Shown one piece after another: positions 15,008 to 23,628 of a DNA stretch of 64,000 bases (its first letter is position 1; the number at the start of each line of letters is the position of its first letter). The notes under the pieces were generated by a model. The model saw only the letters and a list, made by a program, of their open reading frames with translations, made no database searches and was not told where the DNA came from. The position numbers and the translations under genes were made by a program. Origin of the DNA: Streptomyces sp. R302 (lineage in GTDB: Bacteria; Actinomycetota; Actinomycetes; Streptomycetales; Streptomycetaceae); assembly GCF_012927245.1 (NCBI RefSeq), contig NZ_JABBGE010000018.1:1-64000 (forward strand), written 5' to 3'.

Positions 15008-16113
15008 GGCGCGCTCCTTCCGGCGATCCTGTTGATCCGGTCCACGGCCTTCTCGAAGCCGCGGGTCAGCTCGTCGACGACCTGCTGGACGCTGCGCTCG
15101 GAGTTCATCCGGCCGACGATCTGCCCGACGGGGGTGCCGAGGAGCGGATCGACCTCGTACTTCTGGATCCTGGATACAGCCTCCGCGACCAGCAGCCCCT
15201 GGAGCGGCATCGGCAACGTGCCCGGCCCCGCCGGATCCTCCCAGGCGTCGGTCCACTCGGTGCGGAGCTGCCGGGCCGGCTTCCCGGTCAGCGCCCGGGA
15301 ACGGACCGTGTCACCGGAACCCGCGGCGAGCAGCTTCGCCGTGAGCGCGCGCGAGTGGAGCTCGGCCTCGGTGGTGGTGAGCCAGATCGAGCCGAGCCAC
15401 ACGCCCTGCGCGCCGAGCGCGAGCCCCGCGGCGATCTGCTCGCCGCTGCCGATGCCGCCGGCGGCGAGCACGGGCAGCGGCGAGACGGCGTCCACGACCT
15501 CCGGGGTGAGCACCATGGAGGCGATCTCTCCGGTGTGGCCGCCGGCCTCGTACCCCTGGGCGACGACGATGTCGATGCCCGCCTCGGCGTGCCGGCGGGC
15601 GTGTCGGGCGCTGCCGGCGAGCGCGGCGACGAGCACGTTGTGCTCGTGCGCGCGGGCGACGACGTCGGGGGGCGGGGATCCGAGGGCGTTGGCGAGCAGC
15701 TTGATCGGGTAATCGAAGGCGACGTCGAGCTGGCTGCGCGCCACCTCCTCCATCCATCCGGTGATCCGCCAACCCGAGGCCTCACCCTCGGCGAGCTCGG
15801 GCACGCCATGCTTGGCGAGCACCGAACGCACGTACTCCCGGTGCCCGGCCGGGATCATCGCCTCGACATCCGCCTCGCTGACGCCCTCGACCTTCTTCGC
15901 GGGCATCACCACGTCGAGCCCGTACGGCCGCCCGCCGGTGTGCTCCTGCATCCAGTCGAGGTCACGGGCGAGGTCGTCCGGGGCGGTATAGCGAACCGCG
16001 CCCAGCACCCCGAAACAACCGGCCCGACTGAGGGCGGCGGCGACCGCGGGGAAGGGCGTGAAGCCGAAGATGGCGTGCTCGATCCCCAGTGTGCGACTCA
16101 GCTCCGTCTCCAT
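15004..16113 (-). CDS. Nitronate monooxygenase (2-nitropropane dioxygenase family, FMN)
   Basis: A 369-residue TIM-barrel flavoprotein. Recognised parts are the substrate/FMN motifs AQGYEAGGHTGE, LPVLAAGGIGSGEQIAAGLALGAQGVWLGS and the C-terminal helix region. Family members oxidise alkyl nitronates, and relatives in actinobacteria act as enoyl-reductase-like flavoproteins. The start ATG 16111-16113 was chosen over the upstream frame, which runs into heptad array 2. It is the first gene of a two-gene coupled unit with the acyl-CoA synthetase. Confidence 0.9.
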   Translation of the reverse strand: METELSRTLGIEHAIFGFTPFPAVAAALSRAGCFGVLGAVRYTAPDDLARDLDWMQEHTGGRPYGLDVVMPAKKVEGVSEADVEAMIPAGHREYVRSVLAKHGVPELAEGEASGWRITGWMEEVARSQLDVAFDYPIKLLANALGSPPPDVVARAHEHNVLVAALAGSARHARRHAEAGIDIVVAQGYEAGGHTGEIASMVLTPEVVDAVSPLPVLAAGGIGSGEQIAAGLALGAQGVWLGSIWLTTTEAELHSRALTAKLLAAGSGDTVRSRALTGKPARQLRTEWTDAWEDPAGPGTLPMPLQGLLVAEAVSRIQKYEVDPLLGTPVGQIVGRMNSERSVQQVVDELTRGFEKAVDRINRIAGRSAP

Positions 16114-16237
16114 GGGCGGCAGGATGCCGCAGCACGGCGGTGGAGGGAAGAGGTTTTCTGATGGAGCGTCAGATTGTTTGGGTCGGGGGTGGCGGCACGG
16201 GCGGAGGGGCCGGGTCGGGGAAGGTAGGCGCACGACT

Positions 16238-16328
16238 GGATCCAGAATTCAGAATCCAAGATCCGGGATCCGGGAGGCAGGATCCGGGATCCGGGAGGCA
16301 GGATCCTGAATTTTGGATATTGGATCCG
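16238..16328. repeat. Heptad array 2: 13 degenerate 7-bp units, consensus GGATCCG/A
   Basis: The array splits into 13 contiguous units. Six GGATCC hexamers (16238, 16266, 16280, 16287, 16301, 16322) are spaced only by multiples of 7. Variant units include GGAGGCA (twice), GAATTCA, GAATCCA and GGATATT. It fills the divergent promoter region between the nitronate monooxygenase gene and the serine hydrolase gene, ending 19 bp before the hydrolase start. Confidence 0.95.
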
Positions 16329-16347
16329 AGTGTCGGGAGACGGGCCG

Positions 16348-18057
16348 ATGGGCGTGGCAGGGAGTGAGCCGACCGGCGGAGTCCCCGGTCTGCGGTGGGG
16401 TACGGCGGAAGAGGCAGGACTGCTGGGGCGGGAGCTGGAGGGGATGGTCGAGGACGTGCGCGGGTTCCTCGGCCCTTCTCCCGTGCATCCGTGGTGCGCG
16501 GGGGCCGTGCTGCTCGCGGGGCGGGGTCGGGCGGTGGCGCTGCACCGAGCGGTGGGGTGGGCTGCGCGCTGGGAGGCGTACGACGAGGAGAGCGACGCGG
16601 GGGTTGGGCTCGCGCCGGAGCTGCGGGTTCCGATGACGCCGGACACGGTCTTCGACGTGGCCTCGTTGACCAAGCTCTTCACCGCGATCCTGGCGGTGCG
16701 TCAGGTGGAGCGGGGTGCGCTGGAGCTCGGGGAGCGGGTCGCCGCGTACCTGCCGGAGTTCGGCCGGGCGGAGAAGGCGGGGATCACGGTCCGGCAGCTG
16801 CTCGGCCACACCTCGGGGCTGCGGGCGGAGCTGCCGCTGTACGAGGCGCCGGACCGTGAGGCCCGGCTGCGCATGCTGTGGGAGGAGGCGCCGCTCGCGC
16901 CGCCGGGGACCGCGTACCGCTACTCGGACCTGAACATGATCGCGCTGCACCTGCTCCTGGAACGGATCACCGGTCGCGGTCTGGAGACGCTGCTCCACGA
17001 CGAGATCACCGCTCCGCTCGGGATGCACCGCACGCGTTTCGTTCCCCCGCTCTCGTGGCGGGCGGAGACCGCCGCCACCGAGGACGCCCGTCGGCCGTGG
17101 GCCCGGCTCGACCGGGGCATGGTGCGGGGCGAGGTCCATGACGAGAACGCCTACGCGATGGGCGGCGTCGCCGGTCACGCCGGCGTCTTCTCCCGCGCCC
17201 GCGACCTCGCCGTCCTCGCCCGCACCCTCCTCGACGGCGGCGCGTACGGCTCCACCCGCGTCCTCTCCCCCGCCTCCGTGGACCTCCTCCTCACCGACGT
17301 CAACGAAGCCTTCCCCGGCCACGCGCACGGCCTCGGTTTCGAGCTGGACCAGCGCTGGTACATGGGCGCCCTCTCCGGGCCCCGGACCGCCGGGCACACC
17401 GGCTTCACCGGCACCAGCCTGGTGCTCGCCCCGGACGCCGACGCGTTCCTGATCCTGCTCGCCAACTCGGTGCACCCGGTCCGCACCTGGCGCACCGGTT
17501 CGGCGCCCCGGCTGGCCGCCGCCGACCGCCTGGCCCGGGCCATCCCGGTCCGATCCCCGGCCGGCGCGCCCGGCCCCACGGCCTGGTTCTCCGGCATGGC
17601 GGCCCCCGGCGGCGCCACCCTCACCCTCCCCGCGACGGGCCCTGACACCGACCGTCTCACCTGCCTCCTCTGGTGGGACACCGTGCCGGCCACCGACCCC
17701 CTCGCCCTGGAGGCGGCGCCCGACGGCGGTACGGACTGGCGGCCCGTCCCCTTCCGCACCGCCCCGCTCGAACGGCCCGAGGAGGCACACGACCACCCGG
17801 ACGGCACGGCGTCCGGGTGGTCCGGCCGCCGCTGGCACCGCCTCACCGCCACCCTCCCACCGACCCCCGTGCCCGCACCCTCCGACGGCCTCCGCCTACG
17901 CTTCCGCTACTCCACCGCCGGCCGCGCCGTCGGACGGGGGGTGTACGTGACCGGTCTCCGGGTCCTGGACGGCACGGGCCGCGCCCTGTTCGACGAATCC
18001 CGCCCGTCGGACGCCTCCCGCGTCGCGGCCGTCGGCTGGCACCGCTCGCCGGACTGA
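16348..18057 (+). CDS. Beta-lactamase-family serine hydrolase
   Basis: A 569-residue class-C-like hydrolase without an evident signal peptide. The nucleophile motif is SLTK in FDVASLTKLFTAILAV (SxxK); the Tyr motif is YSDLNM; the third motif is HTGFTG. After the catalytic domain (about 20-370) there is an extra C-terminal beta-rich domain of about 190 residues (TLTLPATGPDTD to GVYVTGLRVLDGTG). The start ATG 16348 has GGGAGA eight bases upstream; the GTG at 16330 is less well placed. Such proteins act as esterases, D-amino-peptidases or transferases. Confidence 0.88.
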   Translation: MGVAGSEPTGGVPGLRWGTAEEAGLLGRELEGMVEDVRGFLGPSPVHPWCAGAVLLAGRGRAVALHRAVGWAARWEAYDEESDAGVGLAPELRVPMTPDTVFDVASLTKLFTAILAVRQVERGALELGERVAAYLPEFGRAEKAGITVRQLLGHTSGLRAELPLYEAPDREARLRMLWEEAPLAPPGTAYRYSDLNMIALHLLLERITGRGLETLLHDEITAPLGMHRTRFVPPLSWRAETAATEDARRPWARLDRGMVRGEVHDENAYAMGGVAGHAGVFSRARDLAVLARTLLDGGAYGSTRVLSPASVDLLLTDVNEAFPGHAHGLGFELDQRWYMGALSGPRTAGHTGFTGTSLVLAPDADAFLILLANSVHPVRTWRTGSAPRLAAADRLARAIPVRSPAGAPGPTAWFSGMAAPGGATLTLPATGPDTDRLTCLLWWDTVPATDPLALEAAPDGGTDWRPVPFRTAPLERPEEAHDHPDGTASGWSGRRWHRLTATLPPTPVPAPSDGLRLRFRYSTAGRAVGRGVYVTGLRVLDGTGRALFDESRPSDASRVAAVGWHRSPD

Positions 18058-18189
18058 GCACGGGACCGACGCCTGCTGCGCTCCGTCCCCTCCGTCCCCG
18101 GCTTGAGGGGAACCCAGAGGGTCCCGGAGGTAGAGTCGGCGGCTCGGTCGGTGCGGCCGGAGGTGCGGAGAGGGCGGTGGGGGGGGGTC

Positions 18190-19416
18190 GTGGCGGCGCG
18201 GCAGGTACTGGGGCGACGGTTCGGGCGCCTGTGGGCCGCGTACGCGGTGAGCACGTACGGGACCTGGCTCGGTTTCGGCGCCTTTCCGCTGCTCGCGGTG
18301 GTCGTGCTCGACTCGGGCCCGGCCCAGGTGGCCGCGCTGGCGGCGACGGGGCGGGCGGTCGGCGCGGTGCTCGCGGTGCCGCTCGGGCCGTGGGTGGAGT
18401 TCCGGCGGAAGCGGCCCGTCATGGTGGCGATGGACCTGGTCCGGTTCGCGGCCCTGGCCAGTGTCCCCGTGGCGTACCTCCTCGGGTGGCTGGGCTTCGC
18501 CCAGCTGCTGGTGGTCTCGGTGGTCGTCGCGGCGGCGGACATCGCGTTCCGGGCGGCGAGCGGCGCGTTCCTGAAGGGGCTCCTGCCTCCGGAGGACCTC
18601 CTCGTCGCCAACAGCCGTTTCGAGGCGACGAACTGGACGGCGTCGATGGCCGGCCCACCGCTCGGCGGGGCCGCGATCGGGCTCTTCGGACCCGTGACGA
18701 CGATCCTCGCCGACGCCTGCAGCCACCTCCTCTCCGCCCTCGGCATCCGCTCCATCGGCGGCTCGGAACCGGAGCCCGCGCGGCGCCCGGAGGGGCGGCT
18801 GCGCGCGGGCGAGTTGCTGGAGGGATGGCGCCACATCCTGCGCCATCCGGTCCTGCGCCCGCTCTTCCTCAACGCGATCGCGGTCAACGGCCTGATCATG
18901 GCCTCGGAGCCGCTCCTCGCCGTGCTCCTCCTGCGCGACCTCGGTCTCTCCCCCTGGCAGTACGGGCTCGTCTTCGCCGCCCCGTGCGTCGGCGGGCTCG
19001 TGGGCTCACGCCTGGCGCCCCGGCTGGTGGCCCGGTACGGCGACGCCCGGGTGCTCCGTACCGCCGGGGTGCTGCGCTCCTGCTGGTCGTCGGGGCTCGC
19101 GTTCGTACCGTCCGGCGCCGCCGGCATGGTGGTGGTGATGGGCGTGCAGCTCGGCCTGGTGGCGTCCTGCGGCGTCTTCAACCCCCTGCTCGCCACCCAC
19201 CGCCTCCGCCACACGGACCCCACCCGCCTCGCCCGTACGCTCTCCGCCTGGTCGGTCAGCGCGAGCCTCTCCATCGCCGCCCTCACCGCCCTCTGGGGCC
19301 TGCTCGCCGCCGTCACCGGCCCCCGCGTCGCCCTCGCCACCGCGGGCGCCCTCCTGCTCGCCACCCCTCTCCTCCTCCGGGGCACCACCGGCGGTCGTGT
19401 GACGGCGGCCGTCTAG
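18190..19416 (+). CDS. Major facilitator superfamily exporter
   Basis: A 408-residue membrane protein with about twelve hydrophobic helices, of the MefA/EntS-like drug exporter type (LWAAYAVSTYGTWLGFGAFP at the start, then the loop GPWVEFRRKRPVMVAMDLVR as the MFS loop 2-3 motif). GTG 18190 follows a run of G residues. A -10-like TAGAGT at 18131-18136 would give a start of transcription near 18143, excluding the longer frame from 18103. The TAG stop codon lies inside the CTAG sequence at which the IS copy is inserted. Confidence 0.85.
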   Translation: MAARQVLGRRFGRLWAAYAVSTYGTWLGFGAFPLLAVVVLDSGPAQVAALAATGRAVGAVLAVPLGPWVEFRRKRPVMVAMDLVRFAALASVPVAYLLGWLGFAQLLVVSVVVAAADIAFRAASGAFLKGLLPPEDLLVANSRFEATNWTASMAGPPLGGAAIGLFGPVTTILADACSHLLSALGIRSIGGSEPEPARRPEGRLRAGELLEGWRHILRHPVLRPLFLNAIAVNGLIMASEPLLAVLLLRDLGLSPWQYGLVFAAPCVGGLVGSRLAPRLVARYGDARVLRTAGVLRSCWSSGLAFVPSGAAGMVVVMGVQLGLVASCGVFNPLLATHRLRHTDPTRLARTLSAWSVSASLSIAALTALWGLLAAVTGPRVALATAGALLLATPLLLRGTTGGRVTAAV

Positions 19417-20440
19417 GAGCTGTCCTGGCGATCACCCTCAGGGCGCCGCGGTGGTACTTCGCCCGGAAGGCGTGGCACGGGGCAGGCAGGTGGAGAGGGA
19501 GTTGCGGCGTGCCGCTGTCGTGGCGCTCGGCGAACTCGGGCGAAGTCGCGACTACCGTGACCGCGCAGATGCCGGCCACGGCCTGGCAGGGTCTGCCGAG
19601 ATGCAGGAGGCCCGTGGGTCGCTGCTGGAGATCGTGCTCGACCGCGGTGACAACCTTTGTCACCAGGATGACCACGGAAGCGCTGCTTCGGCGAAAGGAC
19701 AGGGCGGGACTGAGGACAGTCGCGTCCGCGCTGGCATTCGCTGATCCGGCTGTCGGTCTTCTCCGGAATGGTGTGGCGAATGCCCGTCCGCCCCAGGTAC
19801 TCGCGGCAGGGCCTGTTGCTGTAGCCCTTGTCCGCCGCGACACTGTCCGGCTCCTTGCGCGGCCTGCCCGACCCGAACCGGGGAACGCGGATCTTCCCCA
19901 GCACGGGCACGACCTGCGTCCAGTCCGCCCGCCGGCCGCGGGTAACGACCAAGGGCAGAGGGCGGCAGCGGTTGTCGGCGCTCAGATGGATCTCGGTGGT
20001 GAATCCGCCGCGCGAGCGTCCCAGACTCTCGCCTCGCGCACCACCTCCACCAGGCGGCCGGACAGACTCTGCCACTGTGTCTTGTCCTGGTGTTCTGGCG
20101 CCTTGTCCCCATTGATGCGCCCGGTGCCGGCGGCGGGTCCACCCGGGCGCCGGCCGCGTGCTGGTGCGCGCGCACGACGGTGGAGTCCGCCGGGACGCCC
20201 CAACGGACCGAACCGCTCCGGGAGGTCATGCCAGTGCACCCCGGTCCGCAACCGGTGCAGGATCCCGTCGATCACCTGCCGGTGATCGCGCGAGCGTCCG
20301 CACCGACCGTTGCTCATCGGCAGGAACTGCCGCAACCACTCCTTCTCCGCGTCCGATGGATCGCCGCGTTCTCCCCGCCCCATGCCCGACGCAACGAGCA
20401 GGTCAAACGACAGTCACATGACCGGCCGGACAGCTCCTAG
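19413..20440. mobile_element. Dead IS5-family element flanked by CTAG
   Basis: The element (19417-20436, 1020 bp) begins GAGCTGTCC and ends GGACAGCTC, and further matches continue inside these 9-bp perfect ends. Direct CTAG copies flank it (19413-19416 and 20437-20440), the target preference of IS427-group IS5 elements. The transposase inside is frameshifted and has lost coding sequence. About 300 bp at the left end (19425-19730) gives no recognisable protein. It was inserted exactly at the stop codon of the MFS gene, between two genes that remain intact. Confidence 0.85.
19735..20383 (-). pseudogene. IS5-family transposase, frameshifted and internally deleted
   Basis: The N-terminal part (MGRGERGDPSDAEKEWLRQF to RTGVHWHDLPERFGP, 20383-20204) is in one frame. 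ADSTVVRAHQHAAGA, with the first catalytic Asp, is in a second frame after loss of about 100 bp. ESLGRSRGGFTTEIHLSADN to ADKGYSNRPCREYL and TIPEKTDSRISECQRGR is in a third frame ending near 19735. The usual C-terminal NVVERCFNRLK region with the catalytic Glu is not found. It cannot encode an active transposase. Confidence 0.8.
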
Positions 20441-20462
20441 GCGGGTGCGGGCCGCTCGGTCG

Positions 20463-21194
20463 TCACGGTCTGTTCCTGCCGTTGTTCCTGCTGTTGTTCC
20501 TGCTGTTGTTCCTGCCGTGCTGGTTGACGCCGTTCCGGTGGGAGTTGTCCGTCCGATGGACGTACGCCGCGAAGTCGGCGTCCGGATGGTCGATCGCGTG
20601 GACGATCTGCCCGGCGATCGCCTGCAGCTCGTCCATGTTCGGCAGCGTCACGGCCTTCAAGGAGCCACTGGCCGTCTCCACGACCAGGACGGGCCTCTCC
20701 GGTCTGAACAGTTCGCCGAGGAGGAGGACGACGAGGCCGATCGCGGCGGCGAGGAGGATCGCGCCGCCGTCCGCCCCTCTCGTCGCCGCGCCGCCGTCCA
20801 CCACGGCGAGCAGCAGATAGGCGAGGACGGAGTACGCCAGCCACTTCAGGAAGCCCGCGAGGCTCGTGTCCCGGTGGGGTTTGGCCTTCAACGCCTCGAC
20901 CCGAGTGATGTTCTGCAACGGGAACGCCGCCGAACCCACCCAGAGCATCCGCCGCCTGACCGCGATCTCCAGCCGCTCCTTCGGGCCCGGCGGGGCGGGG
21001 AACCGCGGCGGCATCACGACGGCCGGAGGCTCCGGCAGCGGTACCGCCGACCCGGTCGGCGGGGTGGGTGAAGGTCCGAACGGCGGCGTGGCCGGCGGTA
21101 CGGGCGGCTGCCCGGCCGGCGGTACGGGCGGTTGGGCCGGCGGGACCGCGGGCGGTGTGCCCGGCGGCGGTCCGGGACTCCCGTTGGTGGCCAT
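20463..21194 (-). CDS. DUF6232-like membrane protein with proline-rich N-terminus
   Basis: A 243-residue protein. The N-terminal 70 residues are a Pro/Gly-rich linker (PPAQPPVPPAGQPPVPPA). A small domain follows with RRRMLWVGSAAFPLQNITRV, then two hydrophobic helices (LAYSVLAYLLLAVV and ILLAAAIGLVVLLLGELF) and a cytoplasmic PH-like end (PVLVVETASGSLKAVTL). This matches DUF6232. The start ATG 21192-21194 is preceded by GGGGGAG. The last 17 residues are an Asn/Arg repeat encoded by a 12-bp tandem repeat next to the IS insertion. Confidence 0.82.
   Translation of the reverse strand: MATNGSPGPPPGTPPAVPPAQPPVPPAGQPPVPPATPPFGPSPTPPTGSAVPLPEPPAVVMPPRFPAPPGPKERLEIAVRRRMLWVGSAAFPLQNITRVEALKAKPHRDTSLAGFLKWLAYSVLAYLLLAVVDGGAATRGADGGAILLAAAIGLVVLLLGELFRPERPVLVVETASGSLKAVTLPNMDELQAIAGQIVHAIDHPDADFAAYVHRTDNSHRNGVNQHGRNNSRNNSRNNGRNRP
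20475..20516. repeat. 12-bp tandem repeat in the DUF6232 gene
   Basis: CCTGCTGTTGTT or CCTGCCGTTGTT occurs three times in a row plus a half copy. On the coding strand it encodes a repeated Arg-Asn-Asn-Ser/Gly tail, so changes in copy number would only lengthen or shorten the C-terminus. Confidence 0.9.
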
Positions 21195-21304
21195 GTGCTC
21201 CCCCATGCACTCGTCGCTCACCCCGCGCCTCGCGGGAGCCCCATTAAGCCCCTGCGCCACCGCACACGGCAGACGAGAACTGGCCAATCGCCGGCGACGT
21301 GGTC

Positions 21305-22222
21305 CTAGGGCGCGCCGAGACCGAGGGCCGCGGCCGTGCGGAGGGCGGTGAGGACGGGGGCGATGAGGGGATGGTCCTCGGAGCCCCGGCGTACGGCCGC
21401 GAAGACGCGGCGGGTGGGGGCGACGCCGTCGACGGGGCGGACAGCGACGTCCCTCAGGTCCATGCCGCGCAGGGCCGAGCGGGGCACGAGGGCCGCGCCG
21501 GCGCCCGCGGCGGCGAGGGCGACGACGGCCCGGAAGTCGTCCGAGACATGCTCGAAGCGGGGCGCGAAGCCCGCGTACTCGCAGGCCAGGACGGTCACGT
21601 CGTGGCAGGGGTTGCCCGTGGACTGGCCGATCCAGGCGTCCTTCGCGAGGTCCGCGAGCGCGACACGTTCGGTGCCGCCGAGGGCGTGGGCGGGCGGGAG
21701 CACCACGTCGAAGGGCTCCGCGTAGAGCGGGACCCGGGTGAGCCGGTCGTCGTCCTCGCCCGGCGCTCCCCGGTACTCGACGGCCACGGCCACGTCCACC
21801 TGCCGGTCGAGCACCATCAGCAGACTCGCGTCGCCCTCGGCGTCCCGCACCCTGACCCTGATGCCGGGTGCCGTCGTGGCGAGGTCCGCGATGGCGGGGG
21901 CGACGACGAGGCCGATGCCGGTGGCGAACGCCGCGACCGTGACGGTCCCCGCCTCCCCCGAGCCGTACGCGGCGAGCTCCGCCTCCGCCCGCTCCAACTG
22001 CGCCAGCACCGCGTTGGCGTGGCTCAGGAGGATCTCGCCGGCCGAGGTGAGCCTCACCCCTCGGGCACTGCGGTCCACGAGCCGGTGGCCGGTCTCCTGC
22101 TCCAGGGCGGCGAGCTGCTGGGAGACGGCGGAGGGGGTGAGGTAGAGCGCGGCGGCCGCCGCGGTGACCGTGCGGTGGTCGGCCACCGCACGGAGGATGT
22201 GCAACCGCCGTGCTTCGATCAT
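21305..22222 (-). CDS. LysR-family transcriptional regulator
   Basis: A 305-residue regulator. The N-terminal winged helix is clear (RRLHILRAVADHRTVTAAAA, LTPSAVSQQLAALEQETGHR), followed by the linker helix and a periplasmic-binding-like effector domain (TVTVAAFATGIGLVVAPAIA, FDVVLPPAHALG, GAGAALVPRSAL). It starts at ATG 22220-22222, 47 bp downstream of heptad array 3 in its own reading direction. Its targets are unknown; the adjacent kbl gene points the same way and ends inside the gap. Confidence 0.92.
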   Translation of the reverse strand: MIEARRLHILRAVADHRTVTAAAAALYLTPSAVSQQLAALEQETGHRLVDRSARGVRLTSAGEILLSHANAVLAQLERAEAELAAYGSGEAGTVTVAAFATGIGLVVAPAIADLATTAPGIRVRVRDAEGDASLLMVLDRQVDVAVAVEYRGAPGEDDDRLTRVPLYAEPFDVVLPPAHALGGTERVALADLAKDAWIGQSTGNPCHDVTVLACEYAGFAPRFEHVSDDFRAVVALAAAGAGAALVPRSALRGMDLRDVAVRPVDGVAPTRRVFAAVRRGSEDHPLIAPVLTALRTAAALGLGAP

Positions 22223-22268
22223 GCGCCTAGTCTCCCAGGCCGGGGGCGGGGTCTGCCTCCGTGGCCTG

Positions 22269-22422
22269 GGATCTCGGATCGTGGATCCGAGACGTTGGAT
22301 CCGAAAGGTTGGATCCAGGGTCCCGGAGGTCGGATCCAGGAGGTTGGAGGTTGGATCCAGGATCCAGAACGTTGGAGCCGGAATTCCGGATCCAGGCGGT
22401 TGGATCCGGAATCCTGGATCCG
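22269..22422. repeat. Heptad array 3: 22 degenerate 7-bp units, consensus GGATCCA/G
   Basis: This is the longest array. Nine GGATCC hexamers start at 22283, 22297, 22311, 22332, 22353, 22360, 22388, 22402 and 22416, all separated by 7, 14, 21 or 28 bases. Intervening units include GGAGGTT (twice), GGCGGTT, AAAGGTT, GAACGTT, GGAGCCG, GAATTCC and GAATCCT. It fills the gap from near the LysR start to 3 bp before the kbl stop codon and is non-coding. Confidence 0.95.
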
Positions 22423-22425
22423 GGC

Positions 22426-23625
22426 TCAGGCGTCGAGTTCCGCGCGGGCCGCGACGAAGGCGTCCACCGCGCGGTTCACGTCCTCCGTGGAGTGTGCGGC
22501 CGAGAGCTGGACGCGGATGCGGGCCTGGCCCTGGGGGACGACCGGGTAGGAGAAGCCGATCACGTAGACGCCGCGTTCCAGGAGCAGCTCGGCCATCTTT
22601 CCGGCCACGGCGGCGTCGCCGATCATGACGGGGGCGATGGCGTGGTCGCCGGGGAGGATGTCGAAGCCCTCCTCGGTCATGCGGCTGCGGAAGAGCGCGG
22701 TGTTGGCGTTGAGCTTGTCGCGCAGGTCGCCGGCGGACTCCAGGAGGTCGAGGACCTTGAGGGAGGCGGCGGCGATGACCGGGGCGAGGGTGTTGGAGAA
22801 GAGGTACGGGCGGGAGCGCTGGCGCAGCAGGGCGACGATCTCGGCGCGGGCGGCGACGTAGCCGCCGGAGGCGCCGCCGAGGGCCTTGCCGAGGGTGCCG
22901 GTGATGATGTCGACGCGGTCCATGACGCCGTGGAGTTCGGGGGTGCCGCGGCCGCCGGGGCCGACGAAGCCGACGGCGTGCGAGTCGTCGACCATGACCA
23001 TGGCGTCGTAGCGCTCGGCCAGGTCGCAGATGTCGGCGAGCGGGGCGACGTAGCCGTCCATGGAGAAGACGCCGTCGGTGACGATCAGCTTGCGCCGGGC
23101 GCCGCCCTCGGTGGCCTCCTTGAGCTGCTGCTCCAGGTCGGCCATGTCGCGGTTGGCGTAGCGGAAGCGGCGGGCCTTGGAGAGGCGGATGCCGTCGATG
23201 ATGGAGGCGTGGTTGAGGGCGTCGGAGATGACCGCGTCCTCGGCGCCGAGGAGGGTCTCGAAGACGCCGCCGTTGGCGTCGAAGCAGGAGGAGTAGAGGA
23301 TCGTGTCCTCCTGGCCGAGGAAGGCCGAGAGGCGGGCCTCCAGCTCCTTGTGGACCTCCTGCGTGCCGCAGATGAAGCGGACGGAGGCCATGCCGTAGCC
23401 CCAGCGGTCGAGTGCCTCGTGGGCGGCGGCGACGACGTCGGGGTGGTCGGCGAGGCCGAGGTAGTTGTTGGCGCAGAAGTTGAGGACCTCGCCGGGGCGG
23501 CCGCCGGCCGTGACCTCGACGGTCGCGGACTGGGGGGTGCCGATGACCCGCTCGGGCTTGTGGAGGCCGGCCGCCCGGATCTCGTCGAGGGTGGCGCGGA
23601 TGTCGTCGCGTACGGAATCGAACAT
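22426..23625 (-). CDS. kbl: Glycine C-acetyltransferase (2-amino-3-ketobutyrate CoA ligase)
   Basis: A 399-residue PLP enzyme that splits 2-amino-3-oxobutanoate with CoA into glycine and acetyl-CoA. Conserved features are NFCANNYLGLADHP, the Cys/His-rich catalytic pocket (DALNHASIIDGIRLSKA), VMVDDSHAVGFVGPGGRG and the PLP lysine in TGTLGKALGGASGG. Length is normal. It follows tdh with a 3-bp gap, forming the standard threonine-dehydrogenase pathway operon. Confidence 0.97.
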   Translation of the reverse strand: MFDSVRDDIRATLDEIRAAGLHKPERVIGTPQSATVEVTAGGRPGEVLNFCANNYLGLADHPDVVAAAHEALDRWGYGMASVRFICGTQEVHKELEARLSAFLGQEDTILYSSCFDANGGVFETLLGAEDAVISDALNHASIIDGIRLSKARRFRYANRDMADLEQQLKEATEGGARRKLIVTDGVFSMDGYVAPLADICDLAERYDAMVMVDDSHAVGFVGPGGRGTPELHGVMDRVDIITGTLGKALGGASGGYVAARAEIVALLRQRSRPYLFSNTLAPVIAAASLKVLDLLESAGDLRDKLNANTALFRSRMTEEGFDILPGDHAIAPVMIGDAAVAGKMAELLLERGVYVIGFSYPVVPQGQARIRVQLSAAHSTEDVNRAVDAFVAARAELDA

Positions 23626-23628
23626 GGG

